A program made the translations under genes and the position numbers. Of a stretch of 64,000 bases of DNA, positions 34,440-45,399 are shown piece by piece. The notes beneath the pieces are model-generated. The model saw only the letters and a list, made by a program, of their open reading frames with translations. It did no database searches and was not told where the DNA came from. The first letter of the stretch is position 1; each line of letters starts with the position of its first letter. This DNA is from Datisca glomerata. Lineage: Eukaryota; Streptophyta; Magnoliopsida; Cucurbitales; Datiscaceae. The stretch spans positions 744,001-808,000 of the forward strand of contig QANY01000291.1 of assembly GCA_003255025.1 (NCBI GenBank), in the 5' to 3' direction.

Positions 34440-37175
34440 ATACTTGATTTAGGAGCCACTAACCATGTATGTTCTTCTTTAAATATGCTTGATTTGTCAT
34501 GGAAGCTTACTGATGGCAAGGTTGTTATGAGAGTTGACTGGTGCACTCATGTCAGCTAAAACATTTGGGACAGTCTGTTAACTTTTTGGATATAATTATT
34601 TAGTTTTGAACAATGTTTATTATATTTATGGTTGTGACATATTAATTTAGATAGCTTAAACAGGTTAACAAATCATGGTGCTTTGAGAGAACTAAAAGTT
34701 GAGACTCTTCCTCTTTGAAAATCCTATCTAGAGGGTAAATTGACCAATGGACTTTTCATAGAAAAAAGCTAGAGGTGGGTATGAGTATTTCGTCACTTTT
34801 ATTGATAATTACTCTAGATATGATTATACTTACCTAATGCATAGAAATTTTGAAATTTTTAGAATGTTTAAGGACTTCAATGATGAAGCTGAAAAGCAAT
34901 TAGGTAAATCATTGAAAACCCTTCGATCAGATCGAGATGGTGAATACTTGGATTTAGAATTCAAGGTTTACTTGTTGGAATATGGAATCCTATCTCAACT
35001 CATAGCACCTGGAAAGCCGCAACAAAATGGTGTTTCAGAAAGGAGAAACCAAACCTTATTGGATATGGTTAGGTCGTTGTTAAGCTATACATCATTACCA
35101 CGTACATTTTGGGGATATACATTACACACGGCAAATTATATTTTAAATGTAGTGCCTTCTAAGTTTCTAAACAAGACACATTTAGAGTTATGGAAGGACT
35201 CTAAACCTAGTTTGTGTAATTTCCATATATAGAGGTGTCTAGCTCATGTTCTCAGACCCAAGACTAGAAAATCAGGCTCAATGTCTGAAATATACATATT
35301 CATTGGCTATGCTCCAGAGACTAGAGGTGGACACTTTTATAGTCACAATGATCAAAAGGTGTTTGTGTCGACAAATGCAACATTCCTTGAACATGACTAT
35401 ATGGAAAACTATAAACCTCGATGCAAAGTAGTTCTTGAGAAATTAACGTATGATGAAATCATACCACTTTTATTACCAACTGATAAACGGCAAACCACAT
35501 AAACCACAGTTCATGTTAAGGAAACCTCGGTGCAACGTCGTAGTGGGAGGGTTGTAAGACAACATGTTCGCTATGAACTAGAAGCACATGCCCAAATGTC
35601 AGACATTGATAAGGACAATCCATTATCTTATGAAGAAACAATGGATGATCCTGAAAAGGAGAAATGATAAGATGCCATGAACTAGAAAATGGAATCGATG
35701 TATTCCAATTCCGTCTAAAAACTTGTAATTCCACCTGAAGATATCAGGCCCATTGGATGTAAATGGATCTTCAAGAAGAAAATAGGTGTAGATGGGAAAG
35801 TAGAGACTTTCAGGGCATGACTAGTAGTCAAAGGCTATACATAAAGGGAAATAGACATTTTTTTCTGTTGCCATGCTAAAATCTATTCACATCTTTTTAC
35901 CAATAACCGCTAGTTTAGACTATGAGATATGGTAAATGGACGTCAAGAGCAGTTTTTTTGAATGGCTCTCTTGAAGAAAACTTCTATATGATACAACCAG
36001 AAGGGTTCATGAAAATGGGGTATGATCAGAAAGTATGCAAGTTGCTTAAATCCATTTATGGATTAAAGCAAGCATCTAGATGTTGGAATCTTACATTTGA
36101 TGATATTATCAAATCTTATGGCTTCGAGCAAAATGTTGATGAATCCTGTGTTTATAAATACATCAAAGATAAGATAGTGGTTTTCTTAATTTTTTATATT
36201 GACGTTATTCCAGTCACTGGGAATGATGTAGAAACTTTGTCAAAGATAAAAAAATGGTTGGCTGAGAAATTCCAAATGAAATATTTGGAGAAGTGAGTTA
36301 TGTTCTAGGCATCCAAATCCTAAGGGATAGAAAGAACAAAATCTTGGCAATTTCTCAGGCATCTTATATTGATAAGATGCTAGAAAGATTCTCTATGTAG
36401 ATTTCCAAGAAAGGTCAGCTACGGCCAGACATAGAATTGTCCTCTCCAAGGAATAATGTTCTAAGACATCTCAGGAGGATAATGATATGAGAAAAGTTCA
36501 TTATGATTCTGTTGTAGGTAGTCTCATGTATGCCATGTTGTGTAGGAGACTAGACATTTATTATGCAGTGGGAATTGTCAGTCGTTATCAATTGAATCCA
36601 GGTTTGGAACATTGGATTGCGGTAAAGCACATGCTCAAGTATCTTAGGAAAATAAGAAACTATATGCTTGTTTATTCAGGTGGAGACCTGAACCCCACTA
36701 GATATACTGATTCTGATTTTCAATTAGATAGAGACAGTCGAAAGTCGACGTCTAGATCAGTATTCACCTTAGGTGGAGCAGCTGTAGTCTGGAGAAGTAT
36801 TAAACAATTCAGCATTGTAGATTCCACTATGGAAGCCGAATACATAGCACTTGTGTTATTGTGAAAGAAGCGGTATGGCTCAGAATGTTCTATACTAATC
36901 TGAAAATAGTTTCAGATATGTACAAGCCATTGATTATATATTGTGACAACAGTGGGGCGGTGGAAAATTTCAAAGAACTAAGGAGTCACAAGAGTGGGGT
37001 AAGCACATAGAGATGAAATATCATCTTGTGAGAGAGATCGTAAATTGAGGAGATGTAATCTTATGAAGATAGCGTCAGATCAGAACCTAGGTGATCCTTT
37101 TACCAAGACACTTCTTGCGAAGTCATTTGAAGGTCACATGCATAACATGGGGTTGAGAGAGATGCCACATTTACT
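34440..37175 (+). pseudogene. Element B protease, integrase, reverse transcriptase and RNase H remnant
   Basis: LDLGATNHVC at about 34447 is the protease active site. Integrase: YEYFVTFIDNYSRY (about 34785), TLRSDRDGEY (34918), PQQNGVSERRNQTLLDMVR (about 35018), IGYAPETRGG (about 35300). Reverse transcriptase: GCKWIFKKKIGVDGKVETF (about 35755), FLNGSLEENFYMIQPEGF, KLLKSIYGLKQASRCW (about 36040), and YIDV (36195-36206) in place of the catalytic YVDD. RNase H: TDSDFQLDRDSRKSTS (about 36705) and STMEAEYIAL (about 36825). Frames are interrupted at many points. The longest intact pieces are 34837-35232 and 35922-36296. Confidence 0.92.
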
Positions 37176-37193
37176 TTAAGATAAGCGGGAGAT

Positions 37194-37998
37194 TATTGGG
37201 CGTTATGCCCTCAAAACATGTGTATTGACATTATAATATGAAGTTTAATGGAATTACATTTTTCTTATAATTGTCCTTTTAAATTATTATTGAATAATTT
37301 ATATAAATATCTAAAAAATTTATATTCATTAATGAGACTATGATCTTGTATTAGTACGAGAGGATTAAGATCATAGATAATGAATAAAATTATCAGCAAC
37401 ATATTAAAGTATGAAATCTTTAATGAATAGTTGCTAGTATGGTTCACGAAACATTATGAATGTGTATGATCTAGATCTGGATCATTGATGTGGATAGACA
37501 TCTTAGTGAAGATACTTTATATAATAAGATTATATATGATAAGACCGATGTGAATTAATATATTTATTAACATGTCATTTATCATAAAAATTTAATACAC
37601 ATCAATCTGATGATCATATGTAGATCATTTTAAATTTTAAGTAGTAGTCATGAACTCCTATGCATGTCTTATTGGTCTTTTGATTCAGTCGTTAATGTTT
37701 GTTTGTAAAATATGCTAGTGAATTTTATTTTGGAGAGTGATATGGATGGCTCAAAACATATTCTTACAAAATTTAGAATCCAAGTTTTCCCAATAGATCG
37801 TATAGTGGTTCCCTTACGTGTTAATTCTGGAACTGAATGATTATTGAGCTCAAATTTATAATACGATTATAAATTAGTCATTCACTAGTGAATTAATGGT
37901 ACCTTTGAAGATGATAAAAAGGAAAAAAAATCATTATATCAGCTCCGTAAGTAATTACTCCTTACATATTATGGATAAAACTCTACTTGTAGATGGTT
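37194..37998 (+). repeat. 3' LTR of element B, truncated
   Basis: It starts TATTGGGCGTTATGCCC after a polypurine tract GATAAGCGGGAGAT. It aligns to 25154-25614 and then to 29247-29600, which proves that element C inserted into the 5' copy only. Homology fades at about 37990-38000, where a different copia remnant begins. Confidence 0.82.
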
Positions 37999-38380
37999 AA
38001 ATAAAATTTTATTTGTTGGACGCAGAGATCAAAATGTGTATACTATAAATCTACGTGATTTGAAAAATCAGAATGAAAACTGTTTTCTAATTTTTGACAA
38101 TGATAGTTGACTATGACATAGAAGACATGGCATGCTAACATGGATTTATGTTTAAAACTATCAAAAAGTGAGTTAGTAAAAGGTCTTCCAAAAATAAATT
38201 TTGTCAAATATAATATTTGTGATGCATGATAAATGGGTAAACAAGTTAAGCTCATTCAAATCAAAACATATAGTGTTAATCACTAGATCATTATAATAAC
38301 TATACGTGGACCTATTTTGACCTTCAAAAATTACAAGTTTTGAGGATGAACACTATGCATTTATTATATATGATTTTCAA

Positions 38381-38937
38381 ACAGCGTTATTCACAGTTTG
38401 ATTTGGTTCCGTCAATTTGTTTTAGAAAAAATCAAACCGAACATAAACTTTTGGTATGATCATATGTCGAACTGAACCGAACTGTGAAACTCATATGAAC
38501 CCAACCGTGTTCAATTTGGCGGTTCAGCGAAAAGAAACAGTGCTTCAAAGGGACAACATTTGGGTAGTCAAGAAGAGAATGGTTGGATCTTGCTTGAAAA
38601 GAAACAACGCTTCACAGACAGTGCATCAAAGAGACAAAAGCATCTGCTCTATATAGGCTATAAGTAATGGATCTTACTTGAAAAACAACACCGAATGATC
38701 TGTGCCCAACAACACGCTCAGCCATGTAACTTATTGTCTAACAATGAACATCCATAAATTGAATTAGGCTGGGCCGGCAAGGTATAAAACCATGAAAATG
38801 AATGAGCCAAAGGCAGAAAATCACCTTCAGAAAATTTCTTAGAAAATTTCAAGAAACATTAATTAACTAAAGAAAATGAAGAATAAATTACCTTCAAGAC
38901 AATTTCTCAAACGCACAGTTAGAGACGCAGAGAAGGA

Positions 38938-39000
<63 letters not shown>

Positions 39001-39505
39001 CTAATCCCAAATCCTAAACGTAGAGGCATAACTCATAAGGGAGGAAGGAGATAGAGAAGCAAGAAGGCAGGAAGGAGACAGAGAAGCAAGAAGGGAGGAA
39101 GGAGAAAGGATAAGCAAAAAGGGAAGAAGGAGAATGAAGAAGCAAGAAGTCAGAACTCGATTACAGATTCAGCAAAGCGATGGAGGAGAAGAAGCACAGG
39201 GAAGCAAGAGAAGAAGAGGAGAGTTGTGGGCGATGCGGTTTTTGGGAGAGAAAAATGAGCCATAATTTTATTTTTCTGCTTATATAGTGAGGCTAATGAG
39301 TAAAACGACAGCGGGTCAAGGAGATTAGATGAGAAATCGCATCAGGGTATAAAACGACATTATATTGTTATATACGTTTCAGTTCGATTTGACAGAAATA
39401 TCAAACTAAACCGAACTGAAAGGTCTTAGAGAATTGATCGAGCTCACTATTTTTGATTTGTTTTGGTTTGTTTTGGTCGGTTCGGTACTTTTTGTTTTCA
39501 CCCTT
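38381..39505. mobile_element. 1.1-kb non-autonomous element with 8-bp TSD, inserted in element E
   Basis: ATTTTCAA is present at both borders (38373-38380 and 39506-39513), and the interrupted copia integrase reads across once the insert is ignored. The right end is TTTTCACCCTT; the left end is a decayed counterpart. Internal sub-terminal sequence is rich in GGTTCGGTT/AACCGAAC words, shared with the elements at 41796-42219 and 44381-44921. An 8-9-bp duplication points to Mutator- or hAT-type transposition. It contains the (GA)n tract at 38941-38998 and purine-rich AGGAAGGAGA repeats. Confidence 0.75.
38941..38998 (+). repeat. (GA)29 microsatellite
   Basis: An uninterrupted AG dinucleotide tract of about 58 bp. 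A purine-rich region with AAGGAGA/AGAAGCAAGAAG repeats continues to about 39220. It lies inside the 1.1-kb inserted element. Confidence 0.97.
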
Positions 39506-40239
39506 ATTTTCAAGATATACTTGAATTTTATTTCTAAAAAATAAGGATGAAACTTTTAAAATATTTTCAAAGTTATGTAAATTAGTTCAAAATGAAAAAA
39601 AGTTTTACACTTTCAAAAATTAGAAGTGATTTTGGAGGAAATTTTGAAAAAGAAAACTTCAAAACTTTTTGCGCTGAAAATGATTTTTCACATGAGTTTT
39701 CTACTTCTAGACCTCCGCAACAAAATGGTGTTGTTGAGAAGAAAAATCGCTCTAACAAGAAATGACAAGAACGAAGGTAAATGAGAATAACTTACCTAAA
39801 TATTTCCGGCCGAAGTCATCAATACATTTTGCTATATTATGAATCGTGTTTTACTTAGACCTATTTTAAACAAAACCCTTTTATGACTTTGGAATAACAA
39901 AATTCCTAACTTAACTATTTCAAAGTTTTTGGGTGTAAATGTTTTATTTTAAATAATAAAAACAACCATACTGAGTTCGATTCTAAACATGACTCGAAAA
40001 TCTTTTTAGGATATTCGACATCTAGCTAATCATATAGTTCTTATACATCGTTTTATTCGATATTAAGTGTAAAAATGAGATATTTTACTAGAGTTTGAAA
40101 ACACTACAAATCAACTTACGTATATTTTCATAAAATTATTAAATGTTGAAAGTTTTTATAAAAGAAGACTTGCCTTGAGCATTTTAAATATTATTTAATT
40201 ATTTTTATACTTACAATGTCAAGATAAAAATATTTTTAC

Positions 40240-40690
40240 ATCATTATTATTGGCTGATTCTTTTTTATGATAACAACGGGGGAGAAAATAGAATATGTTT
40301 AAGAGTTATATTTTGATCTTGATGGGTAAACATATATTTAGTAGGGTAAATTAAATTTGTTTGATTAAAAATGATTTGTCATCATAAAAAGGAAGAGATT
40401 ATTAACCATATATCTCTGTGAGATAGTTTTTGATGATTTGATGATAACAAAACATTAAAATTACTAATAAAACCAATCAAGTATGCATTGACTATTGAAA
40501 TTTACCACAAGACATGTAAATTGAAGATCATGAAAATATTTATTTTCATTAAGAGCTTACAAAACATGAAGATTGAAAATCATGAAAATATTTACTTTCA
40601 TATAATTTTTATTAGGAGCTTAATCATTTTATTTGTCTTTATTAAGCTCAATTCAGTTAGGGATAGCTAGCCTTAAATTAAGTATCCATC
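40240..40690 (+). mobile_element. 3' end of a Sire-like copia element: polypurine tract and LTR start
   Basis: The run GATTTGTCATCATAAAAAGG, followed by AAGAGATTATTAACC (40373-40407), is the typical junction before a Sire-type 3' LTR. The LTR would begin at about 40400. Inside, the word ATGAAAATATTTATTTTCAT occurs near 40529 and in diverged form near 40583. It probably belongs to element E, but the intervening pol part is deleted. Confidence 0.55.
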
Positions 40691-40699
40691 CGTAAAAAG

Positions 40700-41208
40700 C
40701 CTAACGCCAAAAAATCATACTCTTCTTACACAATAGACAAAATACATGAGATGAAGATAATGACAAATCACAAATAAAGTAAGTTTCAATTTCAAGTAGA
40801 TAAAGATATATGAAGTTCACCCAAAATAGTTTTGGCCATATTATGTAATTCTGGGTAGGAGTATTCCTTATCTTTTTTGTCAAGAATTTTTTTTACTTCT
40901 TATTAAGGATGGAATGTTATTTCTTGTGTCTAAATTCAAAATTTTAATGAGTTTTGATCAATCACCGGTCATATGTCTCGAGTATCCACTATCAAGATAC
41001 CATTTATCTTTTTTCTTAAATGACACCTCATCTTCTACTGCCACGAAACACATGTTTGCAACTTCCTCTTCTTCACCGTCGGAGGCACCATCATTGGTCT
41101 CATCTTAAATTACCTTGACTGCTCTTCTTTTAAAATTCTTTGGCATTACTTCATTTTGGATAATCGACTTTTATGTGTCCCAGATTTTTACATGCATAGC
41201 TCATAAGC
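40700..41208 (-). pseudogene. Minus-strand copia gag zinc knuckle and protease fragment
   Basis: On the minus strand, about 41205-41160 encodes a decayed CCHC knuckle (ACKNLGHIKVDYP). Positions 41001-40963 encode WYLDSGYSRHMTG, the copia aspartic-protease active site, whose usual Cys is changed to Tyr. It is a separate truncated element: it lies beyond the LTR remnant of the minus-strand element at 42360-45390, so it cannot be that element's own gag. Confidence 0.75.
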
Positions 41209-41217
41209 GTGTCTCGA

Positions 41218-41714
41218 CTTAATTATCAATTTCGTTTCATTTCGGTCGAATTTCAGTCTGTTTCGGCTTAAATACTCCTATGAATTTATATTATTTTAAT
41301 TGAATCTATTCTTAACATGTTTCTTTTGCAGATGTATGATGGGATTAGTTTGGTGGAGATACTCCTGAATTATAAAGTTTAATGAGGATGATGATGATGA
41401 AACTCAAGCAAATTAGTTGCGATATTGAACACTTATGTGTTTCATGATGATAATGCTATTTAATATGATATTTTTATTGAATTTAATGTCATGATGTTTT
41501 TTTTTTGAATTTTAATGGTAATTATGTATTATTTGCATGATATAATCTATTGATTCAATTTTTTTCGTAGTTATATTATATATAATAAATTTTATAATAT
41601 TGTTTTAGATGACCAAATTTTTTTATGAAACGGCGTACCGAAACACCAAAATATCTGAATTGTTTTATTTTTTCAGAAAACGGAAACGGACACAGAAACG
41701 AAATTGACTATTAT
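41218..41714. mobile_element. 497-bp non-autonomous element with 9-bp TSD (hAT/Mutator-type)
   Basis: GTGTCTCGA is duplicated exactly at 41209-41217 and 41715-41723. The ends share an imperfect TIR containing TCAATTTCGTTTC. Inside, CTTTTGCAG (about 41330) looks like a 3' splice site followed by a short acidic segment (GAGGATGATGATGATGAAAC). This suggests a deletion derivative keeping the last exon of a transposase. A right-end copy of the same family lies at 43515-43665. Confidence 0.75.
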
Positions 41715-41795
41715 GTGTCTCGAGTTATCTTATTGTTATATTTTCTTGGAGCATTTTTCCTTTCATTAGGAATTTCTTGAATCGTCTACTGAGTA

Positions 41796-42219
41796 GTCGG
41801 GGTGAACATAGTTCAGTTCAATTCTGCTAGTGGGGTAAAATCGAACCAAACTGAAACATCCGATCTGGTTATATGTCAAACCGAACCGAACCGTGAAGGT
41901 CAAAAGAGCCGAACCGTGAGTTTCAGTTCGGTACTATTAATTAAAAGATAATTTGTATATGATATTATTGAAAAAAATAATAAAAACAAAGTTTTGTATG
42001 GGTATGGTTCGGTTCGATATGAAATTATATATAAAAATAAAAAATAATTTGAATTTAAGGTTTCAGTTCGGTTCGGTTAAAAACTGAATATTTTATGAAT
42101 CGAACTGAATATTAGGTTTGGTAGCTCTGCTGAATTGAACCGAACCACAGGGGCCTAAAGAACCGACAAAACCAGCAATTTTTTCTGTTCGATTGGTTTC
42201 GTTTGGTTTCGAATACCCC
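41796..42219. mobile_element. About 424-bp GGGGTG-type element with 9-bp TSD
   Basis: TACTGAGTA is present at 41787-41795 and 42220-42228. Ends are GGGGTGAAC on the left and ATACCCC on the right. The body is full of GGTTCGGTTC and AACCGAACC words. It is non-coding and belongs with 38381-39505 and 44381-44921. Confidence 0.75.
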
Positions 42220-43514
42220 TACTGAGTAAGGTTATGTCATCTTCATCGTTAGTAATCATTCTCATTATCAGATTGTTCAAATATTGATTTTAGTGTAATG
42301 CTCTTCTTCTTTGCTGTCTATTATTCGTCATTTTTGTGTAGCCTCATTTCATGCATCATCAATGAATCAAAGTAAGTCACTCTACATAATAGAGTTAATG
42401 TACTATCTTATATCTTAGTAAAATGCCTAGCTTCGCTAGCTATATGGAAAAGCAAATATTGTCATAAAAAACTCTTGATTAAATTATTTGTTCCTATAAG
42501 CCGAGCTCCATAAGATTCATAAACCATATACTATTATATTTGTGGACATTTTACAAGAATGCATTGAACATGATATAAGAAAAAACTATTTATTATTGAT
42601 CAAAATTAAATGTCTCGACAAAATAATAGACTCTTCCTCCCAGAGTGAGCACATATTCAGAGGTTGATTTCCTAGAGTCTCCGTTTGATTGAAAATCTAT
42701 ATCCATATATCCAACTGTTATGGGACTCTCACCATGATAAACAAATATATAATCTATCGTTCTCCTGCGATATTTGAATAATGCTTCATAAATATCCAGT
42801 GTTCTCTCTCTCTGAATTCGATTAAGATGTGCTAACCATATGCCTACTGTGAAAAAGATATCTGGCTTGGTATACAACATTGCACATATAAGGCTTCCAA
42901 TTAGAGAACCATAGGGAACCGTCTTCATATTGTCTATATCATCTTGTGTCTCTGAACACTGTTCATTGGATAGATAAATTCCATGTATGAAAGGTAGTTT
43001 ACATTTCTTGAAATCCTACATTGCAAAACCTCTTTCGTATCCTATCTATATACACAGATTGAGATAAACATATTTTTCTAGAGCTCCAGTCGCGAACGAC
43101 CTTAATCCCAAGAATATATATTGCCTCTTCTAGTCATTCATATTAATCTTATTCGAGAGCCACAACTTTATCTACGTAAAATACTGAGAAAGCTATTATG
43201 TTTTCTTCCTTTATCTTGTATACAAATTATTCATCACGATTGCTTGATCAAATTTGATGTTCCATGACCTTGATGCTTGCTTAAGTCCATAAGCAGACCT
43301 ATCCAACTTACAAATCATATTCTCTTTGCATTCAACGATAAAACCCTCAGGCTTAGACATAAATATATTCTCTTTAAGATTGCCATTAAGAAATACAATC
43401 TTGACATACATTTGCCAAATCTCAAAATTGAGATGAGCATTAATAAAATATTTAAAATGTAATAAGTTGTTCGTATTTCTTGACATATATTAAGAAGTCA
43501 TGGTTCATTTTTCT

Positions 43515-43665
43515 TACTCATATTATTTATAATAAAATTTATAATATTATTTTATATGCTCAGAATTTTTTATAAACAGAATACCAGAACACAAAAATAT
43601 CTAGAATGTTTCATTTTTTCAAAATGCTGAAATAACCACCGAAACAGAATTAACTATATGCTCTC
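43515..43665. mobile_element. Truncated second copy of the 497-bp element family
   Basis: It matches the right 150 bp of 41218-41714: TTTATAATAT...TTTTA, then ACCAGAACACAAAAATATCT and GAAACAGAATTAACTAT. It is followed by CTCTCGAG, close to the GTGTCTCGA flank of the other copy. The left part is absent. Confidence 0.7.
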
Positions 43666-44380
43666 GAGATAGCAAATAAGCTTTTGACATATTTATCTTT
43701 AACGTTTGCAAAAGATTCAAATTCCACCCATTTGGAGAAGTATTCAATCATCCTGAAGAGGAATCTTTAATGTCCTGGGGATGGCGTCATCAGTCCTACT
43801 ATGCAATTCTCTATTGTACCGTAATAGACAACAATATCCTTATAAACTTAAGCATGGCTATTGGCAAAAAAATATCTCTTCATGATAGATTCCTTCTTTT
43901 TAGTATACTTTTTTTCACAACAAGCCTATCTTTGAAGGTTTTCACTTTTCCGTTCGTGTCTCACTTCCGCTTATAAACCCACTTGTACCCAATGAGTTTT
44001 ACCCCTTTAGGTGCTTGTGCAAGCTTCCATACTCCATTGGAGTACATTGATCTATTTTAGATTTCATCACTTTTTGCCAATGATCTGCATCATCATCTCT
44101 CATATCCTCATTGTAGTTTTAAGAGTCCGAGTCATGTCCATCTGAGACAGACTCGAGAGTGTCTCCCAAGAATATATATTTCTTTCGTGGATGTGATTCT
44201 CTCATATTACGACATGGCTGTGTAGTACAAGGAAGTACTTCATTTTCACGCTCTCTCAGTAAACTCCATGTTTTATCATGACTAGTTTTGCCCGCTAGTG
44301 TCAAAACCAGATAATTCTTTTATGACAATGCCTTTCACAGACCTGAAGCTTATGATACAATCATCCTCTAAGAAGATAGT

Positions 44381-44921
44381 AGGGGTGTGCACGGTCATAT
44401 CGGTCCAGATTTTAGCATAAAAAATTGACCGAATCGAAATTCACGGTATTGTCAAAATGAGGACTGAACCCACCAATTATATCATATAAATAGAATCGAC
44501 CAGACCATAAAATAATGGGTCAGTTCAGTTGGGTTTTATGATTCACAAAGAATTTTTTTTAAAAGGTCCATCGATGAGCTTAATCATTATATGTTTCAAA
44601 AAATTCTAAAATCTTCATGCATTATAATAAGAATTCACAATTTAAACCGCGACATATAATATACACATTAAAGAGAGATGAAAGAAATACAAAATGAGAG
44701 AAATGTAAGAAATAAGAAAGGAGAAAATAAAAACTGAACCCACCGTCCGGTAGGTTCAGTCCAAAATTTATGAAAATTTTAGACCGAGCTGAATGTTTAG
44801 TATTTTTTTTAAATTCAAGACCGAACCGATCATAGTTAGCTGAAAAATTGACCCAAAATTGATAATTTTTTTATTCGATCTGGTTCGGTTTGATCAGTTT
44901 GGTCAGCTTTTACACACCCCT
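44381..44921. mobile_element. 541-bp GGGGTG-type element with probable 9-bp TSD
   Basis: Ends AGGGGTGTGC and ACACACCCCT form a short TIR. The flanks AGAAGATAG (44371-44379) and AGAAGGATAG (44922-44931) look like a target duplication altered by one indel. The internal sequence carries GACCGAA/TTCGGTC words like its relatives. It interrupts copia element F. Confidence 0.7.
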
Positions 44922-45399
44922 AGAAGGATAGCAGTTGTGCTAACAATACTTTTTGCTCCTCAGTACTATAAAAGAAGAATCATCTTGTTCCTTTTCCTTA
45001 TCCAACGATAACATATGCTTTTGATCTAGGTTTCAACTTAGTGACATTCTTTCTTTTTACATGTGCTGGACATCTCCAAATATGGAGATAGCGTAAAATA
45101 GGTTTATGTCCATTCCACAACTCTAATGGAGTCCCGAGTACTGCTTTATAAGTACTAGATGAAGAATGTATGCAGTACTTACAAGGGCATATCCAAAAAA
45201 ATAATCAGGAAGAGTACTCAACATAGATCTCACAATGTTCAAGAGAGTATGTTTTTCCTCTTAGCTATACCATTTTGCTAAGGAGTTTTCGGTGCAGTGA
45301 TATAGGATGTGATCTCATTCTCGACTAAATAATCCTTGAATGTCATATAGTGATATTGGCCTCCTCTCTTCGATCTGATTGAAGGCATGTAATCTTTTT

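Larger units (their letters stand above)
25154..37998 (+). mobile_element. Large nested Ty1/copia element (element B) with 2.2-kb LTR
   Basis: The 5' LTR starts TGTTGGGGGTTATCC at 25154, is interrupted at 25614 by element C, resumes at 29247 and ends CACCAACA at 30983. It is followed by a primer-binding site TGGTATCAGAGC (30986-30997). LTR length without the insertion is about 2.2 kb. A tandem duplication repeats the LTR end, PBS and leader to about 32655. Gag starts at 33950, pol remnants run to about 37175, and the 3' LTR starts near 37194 with TATTGGGCGTTATGCCC. The 3' LTR is cut off at about 37998 by other copia sequence, so no target duplication can be checked. All frames are broken. Confidence 0.8.
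38000..40090 (+). mobile_element. Sire/Tork-like Ty1/copia pol remnant (element E), split by an insertion
   Basis: Plus-strand frames decode GAG-pre-integrase sequence (YTINLRDLKNQNENCFLIF, about 38039), then HRR.GHA-like and KGLPK segments to about 38380. After the 38381-39505 insertion the integrase core resumes (KNKDETFKIFSKLCKLVQNE, about 39540) and ends with RPPQQNGVVEKKN (about 39710). The distal part (NRVLLRPILNKT, FILNNKNNHTEFDSK, IFLGYSTSS) runs to about 40030. All frames are disrupted. The reverse transcriptase region is missing. Confidence 0.82.
42360..45390 (-). mobile_element. Minus-strand Ty1/copia remnant (element F) with two insertions
   Basis: Read on the minus strand, 45390-44940 is integrase (including AYILHLV and a RPISLYDI-like stretch) and 44100-43690 the start of reverse transcriptase (YKWVYKRK, TNGKVKTFKDRLVVK). 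Positions 43486-43211 continue it (NLEIWQMYVK-like, FLNGNLKENIFMSKPEGF, RSAYGLKQASRSW), and 42928-42593 is the RNase H side (PYGSLIGSLICAMLY, DFQSNGDSRKST). LTR-like DNA homologous to 24390-24650 follows to 42360. Frames are broken throughout. Insertions sit at 43515-43665 and 44381-44921. Confidence 0.85.
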
